64,000 bases of DNA from Bombus terrestris (taxonomy: Eukaryota > Arthropoda > Insecta > Hymenoptera > Apidae): positions 5,394,001 through 5,458,000 of the forward strand of contig NC_063280.1 in NCBI RefSeq assembly GCF_910591885.1, in the 5' to 3' direction. The translations under genes were made by a program, and so were the position numbers. Position 1 is the stretch's first letter, and each line of letters starts with the position of its first letter. This document shows, one piece after another, positions 53,495 through 64,000 of the stretch. Below the pieces are notes generated by a model. That model made no database searches. It saw only the letters and a program-made list of their open reading frames with translations, and was not told the origin of the DNA.

Positions 53495-56400
53495 AGCGTT
53501 GGCCAGGGACGAAGGTGGCAGTTGGGAGGTGGAGGAAGTGCGTCTTTTATTGGTCGATTATTTCTGTATGAGTGAACGAACGATATTCGGAGAAATCGAC
53601 GGCCTGCAAATGTCTATTGCCATACCGGTCGCGATGAAACTGCGCCGTCCGCGTCCGTGGAATTCTTTGAAGCGCAAACGGGACGAATATTGAAAAACAG
53701 AGCGTACAAAGAGGGGCACGGTATTCAAAGCGTGGCTCCGAGCATCAATTACTAGAGTAGATCCCTGACGATCGTATTTCGGAATTCGTCGAGCAGTTTT
53801 CGCTGTGGAGAAATTGTCTCCGTCTCCCGTGCTTAGGGAGCGTTCGCGAGCCTGAATTAATCGAGCCCGCGTCAACGATATTAATCTCGCCTTTGTTTAT
53901 TCGCGCGCTCGTGCTCCAAGAGCTTCAGAGTCTGATACCTGTCTGATATTTATCAAGGGAGGTTGAATCGGGTAATATGAAATTCCGGGAAAGTGATTAC
54001 CCATGGCTGATTTAATCGAAATTGACTTTACAGCATTGGCTTAAAAGACAACCTGATTGATTTGTCGGCTGTTAGAAATATTCGCGTTACATCAACGATC
54101 GCAGCCTTGAAATAGCCTGTATTTTACATAACATAATCTTGTATCATTAATAATGCAAAAATGCGTATTTCGAATAGAGTTGCGTTTGGTTGCTTTAATT
54201 TGCCATTTTAATTAATTCTTTTGGGTTAGGAAGCTCTTGAAATTACATGTTTTAATTATATGACTTTGATTGAGCATTTCATTTCACATTTCAACATCAA
54301 GCTCCTCTGTAAAATATTGTGCAAATCAATATATGAAGCATTTTATGTATGTAGGTTCTAAAGGTAAGTATGTTTTTATTGAAAAGGAATCAGCAGTAAT
54401 TTTCAGGACGTAAAAAGGGATCGAGTCTCGTGAAGCTCACATGTAAGGTAAAATAAAAGCTGGAATCCGTAAAGAGATATAGAATTAAAATGAAGCATGA
54501 CTATTTTGACTTTTTTGATTATTTACATGCAGATAATTAATTTGGAAAGATGTCGAGATAGAATGTAAATGACGAGGATATTCAAAGCGGATGAATTTCG
54601 TTAACGCCGTGGAATATGCTTAATGCAGGATAGCCCCTCCGGTAACCAGCGTCTGGATGGTCTAACTCAGCACTTTGATATTTCTTTGAATAGAGATCTG
54701 TGTCGTGCGATAGCCCCCGTATAAAAGCAGCGAACCAGCAGGAGAAAATCATTCTATCTTTCTACCTTGCGCACTATTTGACATGATCGCTGACAACACA
54801 CGGTCTGCCACCCCATTTCTACTATGTCCTTTTTTTTCGTCTTTCGACATCAAAGAAATTGCGATTCGAATAATGAGACGCGTTCGAGAAACGAAGGCTT
54901 GAGATTTGAAATAGGAATGACGTAGAACAAGAATGAAATAAAATACATTTGATCAAATTACTTGTACTCTATAGGAAATAATTAAAATGTATAAATCTCA
55001 GAAATTATTTTTACGTTTCACAAATTTTCTACTGTTAATATGATACGAAGAAAACTATGAAAATGAAAATCATTTATGTCATGGATTACTCGTTACTTGT
55101 GTTAACAGTGGGCGAGAGACAATACGATTCTCTCTGAATCATGATCAATCTGCCTATTATCAAAGGTAAAGCATAAATTACGAAGCCAGAGATATTTTCG
55201 TCGAATATTCGATCTCGAAAGCAGCGTATTTCCAATCACGATACAGCATACCGATCGTACGAGAAGATCACGAGCTAATTATCGTTAAGCAGATTGGTCA
55301 GATTCAGATTTAGCGGGACGAAGACGCCTGAATGGAAAATTAGAAACCGATGCGACTCATCGGAGAATTCTTGATCCCGTTTGATAATCCACGCCGCTGC
55401 AATAACTTGCGCGCGTTGCTTGCACGATTCACACGCTCTGTGTGTAGCCCCGTGCCACCCCCAACGTATCGCGCCCCTAAATCCCGTTTCCGGAGTCACA
55501 TAAGTGAGAATTACCGCTTGCAGTTACGGTATCGGTTTACACCGCGAGATAAATTAACGATTCACCGAGGATCGCCAACGTTTCGCGATGAATATCGCGA
55601 TTTTCAAAGGCTGTAACTCACTTGCAATTGCGTCGTAAACGGTCGATTATGGGTTTTCAAAAGTAACAGGAAAATTAAGATTCTGATGAAATGTGTTACC
55701 AGCACCGGTACTGATATATTTTTAATTTAATATCTCAGGAGTAATAGATTCAAACGTAGTAAACTGTAAAAACTGATATCTATTTGCTACAAATTGATCG
55801 TAGCAGTCAATGCAGCAAATTGTCGCAAGAGCGCTCAACGTAAAAAGGAAAAGCTACAATTTGAATTACAAAGTCGTCCAGATACTTAAATCGTAAACGA
55901 ATGGAAAGAGGAAAAGAAGCGGAACGGCAGAAAAGTGATCGAAGTTGTAAAAGGGTTAGACAACGATAGCCGACAATACAGGAGAGTTAAAAATCTGGGC
56001 TGAACTCAATTTTCCGCGTTAACTCGAACGACAAGCAAGTCGTAACAAGAGTCCAAGCCTGATCACTTAATATTCATAGAGGCGCGACAGGGAAGCCAGC
56101 GTTTCTCTACGACAAGTACGCAGCTTTATGGGTGTTTTTACTTCGAAACGGCCCGCCGTGGATCGCATGGAAAGTCGACCTCGAGCCTTCATACTCCATG
56201 CCTATGGGAACCTCCGATGGTATACATAGTAACGAGCGGTGCATCACAAAGAATTTCATCAGTATCAGCATTTATTAGCATGATAATGGTATTTCTGGAA
56301 CAACGACACACCATGCGCAGTATATACGTTAGAGGAAAAGGTAGCTATTAGGATGTCAGCGTGACTAAAGGAAAGGAAGATCGATGGTTAGCGAGTCAAA

Positions 56401-57061
56401 TCGGTTACAACTACTCGTTGAGCAGACGAGAGATTTGCGTTTGAATTTAGAACAGTGAATCCTATTACTACGTTTCTGTTTCACGTGATTTATTAAAAAG
56501 TTTTCGAAAGCTCGTCCAACATCTTCTATCGTAGTTTCAACGGACGTAGTAATTCCGTTTAAGCAGCAAATAAAAACGCGACAGAAGTCCTTTTCTATCG
56601 TAGCACATTTATACAGTGCATTAGCATGCTACTGTATAGCTTTGCCATAGACTGTAAAACGATCATGTCGCCCGAGGTCCACACTCGCATCTGTTCTCGA
56701 CTTCGGCCGTTTTCAAGGAATTTTTCCAGGATTATAATAATCGACAAGTCCAAACAGTTGGTCTCTTTGATCAACCGTTCGCCAGTTAAGGAAGTGGAAA
56801 TCTGTTGACTTTCGTATTCTTTGTCAAAGAATACCGAACCATTCTGTTTGTGATTTAAATAGTCCAACGAAATGAGATTAAAAGGTATAACGCCTAGATG
56901 AGTTACCAAACGATGATCTTGAATTATTTCAGAAAGAAAATTCAGGTATCGAAGGTTGGTTAGCGTACCGATTAATATTCATTGGCGTTTAAAAATTTAA
57001 ATCTAAAAGCTCGGAGAGTCAACAATTTGAAAGTATTAAAATTTAAGGATTTAACAGTCTA

Positions 57062-57121
57062 GAAGCTTGAAGTTTGAAGGTTTGAAAGTTCGGAAGTTTG
57101 GAAATTTGAGAATTTGGAAAT
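57062..57121. repeat. Short-period tandem repeat, variants of GAAGTTTG
   Basis: About seven imperfect units of 8-10 bases run in series: GAAGCTTGAAGTTTGAAGG, TTTGAAAGTTCGGAAGTTTG, then GAAATTTGAGAATTTGG. Weaker copies extend upstream to about 57030. The ORF starting at 57067 begins inside it and is not credible as a gene. Confidence 0.65.
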
Positions 57122-58548
57122 CAATGATTTACAAATTAAAAAATTTCATTGGATATAACATTGAAATAGTAATACCGAGTCTTTCTATATCCGTTTTCGA
57201 CGTTAATCGTCTTTCCACTTTACGATCAATCCTTTTCGCTCCGATCTCTTTTATAGCGGTTCAATCTTCCGTGGACGCGTTTACTGTTCGATGGAACTTA
57301 AAATTCATCGATATGAATGAACGACGAAAGCATAAACGAGCTGAGATATCGGCGGGAATTGCTTTCGTGAGCAGGTCAGTTCGTTTAACTTCACTAAGCA
57401 ATTTAACTGCTTATTGCGTGTCGAGAAGAATGACGGAAAGTAGACTTCTCTAAAACACCACCGAATCTTTCGTTTTTTTCATAACTTTTCCTTCACCTTG
57501 AATAAATAGAGTAAATTAATATTATACGTTTGTTAACATGGAGGAAATAGAAAAACCACATTTTTACAATAGAATTTTCATCCCTCGAGTCGATAAAACA
57601 AAAAAATGTCATACGTCTGTATCGATTCGCCGGATAAATCTGCAAAGTTCGTAGCTAACAGAAGAATAAAAAGTATTCCCTGCGTTGTTATAACAACAGC
57701 GAGATAAAACTTAACCGTTGACAAAAGAACGACCGGTCGAACGATAATTAATATCGAACAGATGGCCAGCTGGCTTAATTACAACATCGATCGTTATTTT
57801 TTGTTGATATCTTCGTTTTTGAATATCTGTAATACTCGTGCATCGAAGACTCTAGCAAAGCATTGCACGACAATACCATTCGCTTCTATCTTTCTTGAAT
57901 CTTAAATATACTACATTTTTATGTTCAGTTTTATATCATCATATTTTCAGTTTTACTTATCGCATTTGTTATTCTATCGCGAGTCATCGACGATCTCAAG
58001 CGCAATAAATTTATATCTCAGAAAAGACTAACAGATAATACAGAGTATCTAGTACAGGAACAATTTTTACGTATCATCAGCGTATAAAACGGACACTGTA
58101 TTTATTCTAGAAATAGAATACATTCGAGTTTCGGAGAGAACACGTTTAGACATAGTCAAGCACGCTTTCAACGTCATTAAGAAAACATTTAAACAGAACG
58201 TGTTGAACACTTCTGCGCGGTGCATCAGCTCGTAATTGATATTGTAAAGTTAACTTTGCCGAAACTTTCCTGTAAGTGCATGAAACTTATTGTTATTCCA
58301 CTTTTACCAATTACATACTGTCGTTGTAACAACATTCGAACAAGACACATCAAACGACTCTCTGCATTTCCAACTTGACTTTGTCAACTTTTTAACACAT
58401 ATATACATATGAAGGCAGGTTTTGAACTTTCATACACTCCAACTAATTTCAGGATATTAATTAATCAGATAGATATTAAGAAATATGTCCCTTTCGAATA
58501 CAAATCTGTACAGTATCGTGACAAAAGTTTACAAAGGATACTTCTTCC

Positions 58549-58574
58549 CTCTCTCTCTCTCTCCCTCTCTCTCT
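58549..58574. repeat. (CT)n microsatellite
   Basis: A run of about 13 CT units with one interruption (CTCCCT). Both plus-strand ORFs crossing it turn it into SLSLSL-type residues and are spurious. Confidence 0.9.
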
Positions 58575-60834
58575 TTGAGTTTTACAGAAGAACAAGTCCA
58601 CAAGTTGGAATCGAATCGATTTGGTTCGCGATTTCAAAGCGTTCAATTAATGTTTACCGATGCAAGACCCGTAATAAGCTCCTCGGCGATCGTACCATTA
58701 AAATCTGGCATTCATGGCCGTGACTCCAGGTTTGTTTGGCGATGTTGATGCGAATCGTGGAAGAGCGGCTCGACGCGGGTTGAATGCGGATTTTATGCGG
58801 GAAAGTTTAAACGAGACGGATTTAATGGGACGGCCCTGGCGTAAGCCAGCACCCGGAAGAACATTCGAGCGGACATTATGAACCGGGCAAGGCTCGTCTA
58901 CCGGACGAAAATTGCCGACGAATCGTTTTCCGTGCGGCAAGGTAAACGGCTTCAGCTTTTTTCATATATTCCAAATGGCGAGATACAACTGAAGTTCGAT
59001 GATACCGTTGCACTGATGTGCAATAGAACTTATAATCTTTCAGTTTACGCTCAGCAACGGCAGTTTTCTACGAACTTTCTATCGGTTGAATCATTTCATA
59101 GAGTACATATCGTTGTTGACGTTGATCACCGGAGAAGAGTTTCTCTAGACAACAGTAGCAAGAAGAAAAATTAATATTACTCAAAGTTAACAAATACTAC
59201 TGCAATACTTCGATTAAATCGCAATTTTTTATTGCAAATGGAAGAGATAAATATTTATGTATTTACAAAGAATATTCTCAGAATTATATAATTGTCGCAT
59301 GATCAACCGTCTATGGCTTGAGCCTGTCTACGTAGTTCGACGCCGGTAATAAGATGCTGTCAACGGCAGTGAAACGAACGGCGCGAAATAATTAAGTCGA
59401 CGCGTTAATTTTACGAGTGGAATAAATCACGTAAATTCGGAATTCAATCGAAACTTGGCTTGCTATGAAAGTAGTTTCGAACGCGGATACCTACCGCGGT
59501 CGATAACATTTCTATCCGGGAAATGTGATGTTTCCGCATAAATTTACCGATTCCGATTCGGACCAAAACAGACGTCAACTTGTCGAAATCCGAACGAGCA
59601 ATCGTATCGTTTTTAAGGGCGAATTGCGTTCGACAATCGCATAAATATTTAGCCACGTGTGGGCTAGCGGTACGTGCGTGCGCGTACTGCGATCGTCCTA
59701 ATTAAGATCGTTCAGGAAAAACGATTTGCTCGTTGTTGTGACTGCTCTTCGCGGAAAATAACTACGTTTCACGTTTCACTGCCTCGATATTCGCTCGGTT
59801 CGTTCAGATAATTCTTCCAACGATATTCACTACCGCTATGTTTCCAGAATATCCGTCGCTGCGTTCGTTTCGTTTCATGAATTTTTTACTGTCCTTTATT
59901 TGTCAGATTTAACACTTATTCTTGTTTCACAATTTCATATTTCTTCTCTATCACGCCTGTCGATAAAATAACGATATAAAACAAATAGATTTTTCAGAAG
60001 TTTCTTTATGAAAAAACGAAAAGGACAAATACACAGGTAGCATAATTTTTTTGTATAGCAAACGATAGCAATCTTAGTATAAATTTTAATTGAACGTCTT
60101 ACTACGTTTTGCTACTTATTTACTAATTCCGTTTTACAGAACTATAGCGTTTTCCGTTTCAATTTTTATTCGTTTACAACTGTAAATGTCCTCTATGAAA
60201 ATATTTTCTCACTGAAATTTATTTTGCTTAGGGAATTCGTAGGCACGAAAACACATGACGATCGACAATCGAATCATAAGGCGCACAACGTCAATGCCAC
60301 GAATGGACACAGGCAACCGATCAACGATATGGTACAGTTTCGAGCGATTCGATGTCCCTCGTTCCCAGGACAGGGTCAACGAGGACCATAAATCAAGAAA
60401 CGAACAATGGTATAGAAGCGTCCAATCAATTAGATGCGTTCGCGAGAAAAATGGCTTCGCCAATTCGAAACGGTCGTTACTTGCCCCCGTAACGAGCGAA
60501 CTGACGTCCCGAAGTCCCGGGACGCGAAAATGCACGCAGTGGTTGTTGTCAAAAACGAATCGCCCGTAAAATCCTTCGCGCAGCCATAAATTTCCAATTA
60601 AGTTCGACGATGCGACACCCGGTCACTGTGTACATTCCTACGAAATCGTCGCGCCACGTGAACGTATTAACCTGTTACGTTATTAATACGACGTATAACA
60701 GTTTTTTCTACATTGTTGACGCTATGCTTTTAAATAGAATACCGAATTTAATGTCTTAATCAGTTATTCATCGTTAACGCTGTGAATTATTGGTACAGAA
60801 AGGAAACGTTACAATTAAAATATGTCAAATTTCA

Positions 60835-60890
60835 GGCTTACTGTTTTCAGGCAAATTTCAGCAAATTTCAGGCATTTCTGTTTTCAACGA
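60835..60890. repeat. Small imperfect repeat of CAAATTTCAGG phrases
   Basis: AAATTTCAGG and GCAAATTTCAG alternate with CTGTTTTCA, each two to three times in about 55 bases. The local TTTCAG copies mimic splice acceptors, but no open exon follows. Confidence 0.6.
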
Positions 60891-63800
60891 TTCTCTTAAT
60901 CGGCTAGCCAATAATTACGAAAAATAGCAGATATTTCAGACAGTTACGATACCGATCATTACAGTTTTCTCAGAAAGCAGTCACATTTAAAAATGGTGCG
61001 AATGGGAAGAATAAATTCCATATGCATTGCTCCCTTTAATAAAATATTTATCTCGATAGTATCTCGATATATGGTAGCAGAAAATTTAAGTAATATTTTA
61101 CGATGTAGGGTAATTTGATGTTTTGATCGTTCCTTCTTTTAAATTTACTATCGAATCATGAATATTATAATGTAAGCGATATTCTAGGCATAGTAGACTA
61201 TCTTCTAATCTACATGTAAATTTTACAAGAATAACACTGGAATTAATGCGATACTAAGTCATCGTTGAACTGGAACTTCAAAGCGGATTATCGTTTCTCA
61301 TCAAACTAGCTTGTAACAAATGGAGATCTTAATATCCGAATGGAACGTCGTAATACGTATACGAAAATTCAATTTTGTTGATTTATCAATATTTTGGTCT
61401 ATACTTTCATTGGCGCAGCTTTGTGAAACTTTGACGTACAAGTTATGGTACCCTCGCATGGATTCATCGAAAATCTGAGCTCTGAAACTCGACGTGGCAA
61501 ACGGTGATAAATAACTTGACGAAAATCAGGTCGTCATGGGTCCATCGGATCAATTGGCAATTAACCTTCTCGCCTGGGACAGACTTTATGAAATCTCGAT
61601 TCGATTACACCGAAGTATGTGGCGGGAACGTCGGAGATTGGACGTCACCGTTCCTAACAGCGGAAAATTAGAAATTTACCTAAGCAATTTGCCAGGCGCT
61701 TGATTCTGTCGTCGGTGATGCTCGTGCCATGGCAATTCTTCATTATCTGTAAGTGGATCGTTACCCAAATTCTAAATGTCATCCGTGATATCTGTCCTCG
61801 TTGTATCTAACTGCCTTCTAACATTGGTGCATTTAACGCTTTATTATATATTACATATTCCATGCGGTATATTATAAAATATACAATTTTCCATTTATTA
61901 CAAAATTTCGACATCTATAAAATCCCTCTAGAACATTTTAATTCGCCCTTATAATACATCCCCATATACGCCTACATGAAACTTTCTGACGATAGCATTT
62001 TCACCCTCTTCTCTATGAAACAATCTCCAAGCTTTAATTATTTATCCTACCTCCAAGCGTGAATTTTCTTCCAATTTTACTACCATTATTCCCTAGACTG
62101 AAACCTGGACACAGACGAAAAGGCGGTTCGATATTAATAAAGCAGCAGGGAAGAAGTTGGTGAAAAATGTGGGGGTTTGATCTTGTAGGAAAACAGCAGG
62201 AAGCACCGAATAGAACGCAACGGCCAAAAGAAAGACCGGAGGACATCACAGAATGGGAGAGGGTGCGCGGGAGTTGGGAAGGGATGGAAAGGAAGAGGTG
62301 TAAAATGGCCAGGCATCAGTCAAGCATTGAGGACACGAGATAGAGACGTATTGAGGGAGCAGGACAAAAAGCCATTGTCGAGACTGCTCCGTGGGTTGGG
62401 CTCTGTCTGTTGTCACCTCCGACCTTCTTCCATGCTGCTGTCAGGGACCTACACGCGAATCGTCAACACGCGCAGATAGAATGGATTTCATCGTTGCACG
62501 GAATTGCACCCGACGCTTGAAACCGCCGTCAATTATTCCGCACAATCGGTCGATCCGTCAAGTACCACTCGGATCGCGAGTCAATAGTTTTGCTTCGATT
62601 GTTTTGTTATAGAGTTCTATTTTAAGTTCCAAGTGGTTCGTCTCAGATTAAGGTAAAAAAAGATTCTGGTCAAATTAGGTTATAACAAGTTAATCGATGT
62701 ATTCCGTTGTAGTGTCTCCTCGTATGTCATTTAAAGTTTATTGAATAGCCTATAATTATCTTGCAATTGGATACCTACAGGATACAATCCTATTATGCAT
62801 TTTCGTATATAACGTTTCCAAGTTTAAAATAACATTTTTAATAAGCCTGGATATCAAATTACAGTTTCGCTCGTTGAATTTCATATACCTTCTGCTAACT
62901 ATATATCGGCAAAGAGATATTTAAAATTCATCAGAGATCTTAGATCAAATCACCTCGAATTTGATTTGAGCTATGATTGTGAGAAATAAGAAGACGGACG
63001 TGAATAGATAAAAAGGAAAGAAAATGCACGATCCTGTTTTATGCATAACAGAAGTTAGAAGCCAACCAGCGTTTTCTGTTTCCAGTTTAACATCTAGGAC
63101 AGCGTGATATTAGAAATCGGGTCAGTGCTGGTCCAGATACCGCAGTATTGTTGCAGCTTTTCCCGAAACGTTTAATAGAGTGAAAAAGAAAGAAAGTGTA
63201 TCGCTGTCTGCGTATCTCGACGGCCTTTCTTTGTCTGCAAGTATCATCGAAACATCAGGCGAGTGGTAGCGCGCTCATTTCCTCTCGTTTATCGTACCGT
63301 CCATTTTATCCTGTTTACCGAACTTGCAGCATTTACCGAGCAACTTTCCAAGAGTTTGCGGTTTGTCCTAACACGACGTACGTGTTCCGAGTCGAACTAT
63401 TAAGATCGGCATCCATCACTGTCGAACGAATCGATACGAAGGACCATGCAGCCTAGACAGTTAATCGACTAAGAAAAAGTACCGATCTCGCCAAGTCCGA
63501 GGAAAACTTTCCAACCTGTCATAAATTTCTGCAACGAGATAAACCTGGACAAGGACTGCTGCTTATACAAAATGATTCTACGCGAAAGGGCCTAGGGTTT
63601 CCATTAATCTCTCATGTTACAGAATATTCTAGAAGAAGAATCGAAAATGTTCGTGGCTCGGTCGTATTCGCGAAGTAAAATGATTACCGTCGGGTTTTGG
63701 TGTATAACCTGCGGTGTTTTTAATTTATCGGTATCATTTATTTTATTTCCTATTTGTAATCCTCTTGGCCTGCAGTTTAGAGATGGCTTACGATTACTTA

Positions 63801-64000
63801 ATTCATCGGTATTTTCGATGTACGTTTCATCGTACACAATCCATCGTATAATATCTGGAATTTCAAGCATGTAACATTATGCGCTGGAGAATCTTTACAT
63901 TAGCAATTTCAACGATCCGTTTCAAATTCTACCCCCTTTGTTTCCAACAGCTTCCGTTCTAATACTCTCGCGAAGTTGTATCGAGCTCCGACCTCTTGCA

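Larger units (their letters stand above)
50813..57029. other. Non-coding, no identifiable gene
   Basis: Contains the A28 tract at 52.47 kb and balanced-composition patches at 51.7-52.0 and 53.2-53.9 kb. In the latter, two plus-strand frames (96 and 117 codons) overlap in different registers. Confidence 0.5.
57122..64000. other. Non-coding, no identifiable gene
   Basis: AT-rich with patches of higher GC at 58.68-58.95, 60.3-60.6 and 62.1-62.6 kb. Frames reach at most 128 codons (57067-57453, which starts inside a tandem repeat). Nothing recognisable was found up to the end. Confidence 0.55.

Noticed and set aside
1..64000. CRISPR arrays, rRNA, bacterial-type operons, integrated viral genes
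   Set aside because: No regularly spaced exact repeats, no rRNA-like blocks, no densely packed long frames and no viral gene signatures were seen on either strand.

Overview
The window looks like a piece of an insect nuclear genome, most likely a hymenopteran and plausibly a bee. The DNA is AT-rich with CpG-rich islands, introns follow GT-AG rules, simple repeats and decayed minisatellites are common, and there is a mariner-type transposon relic. The largest open frame on either strand is about 156 codons and lies in degenerate tandem repeats. I see no bacterial operons, rRNA, tRNA or CRISPR array. The hymenopteran call is an inference from sequence style and the protein family, not from a search.

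Only one stretch is convincingly protein-coding. It is a 210-bp minus-strand exon at 24483-24692 that encodes one complete ten-cysteine follistatin-like domain (a FOLN module followed by a Kazal module). A good acceptor and donor flank it, and both ends are in phase 1. The closest family by eye is agrin, a secreted heparan-sulfate proteoglycan with a run of such domains. I therefore read much of the window as probable intron of a large minus-strand agrin-like gene, with upstream exons at higher coordinates and downstream exons at lower ones. No second exon could be supported to the same standard, so where the gene stops inside the window is unknown.

Layout. 1-24482 is non-coding, with a promoter- or 5'UTR-like CpG-rich block at 1640-2025 and two related degenerate minisatellites at about 7190-7360 and 15430-15600. 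24483-24692 is the coding exon. 24693-34740 is AT-rich probable intron with a polypyrimidine/polypurine pair near 27.7 kb. 34740-36470 and 39770-40335 are GC/CpG-rich blocks, the second with a TATA-like box. 40635-40747 and 42058-42114 are inverted repeats, the second a perfect 26-bp hairpin. 42425-43115 and 46925-47300 are degenerate repeats, with a G-rich run at 46734-46758 near the second. 50171-50812 is an internally deleted mariner-like element with 130-bp inverted ends and the tail of its transposase. 52473-52500 is an A28 tract. 57062-57121 is a short-period tandem repeat. The rest, to 64000, has nothing I can assign.

Limits: exons shorter than about 40 codons, UTRs and long non-coding RNAs cannot be excluded without transcript or comparative data.
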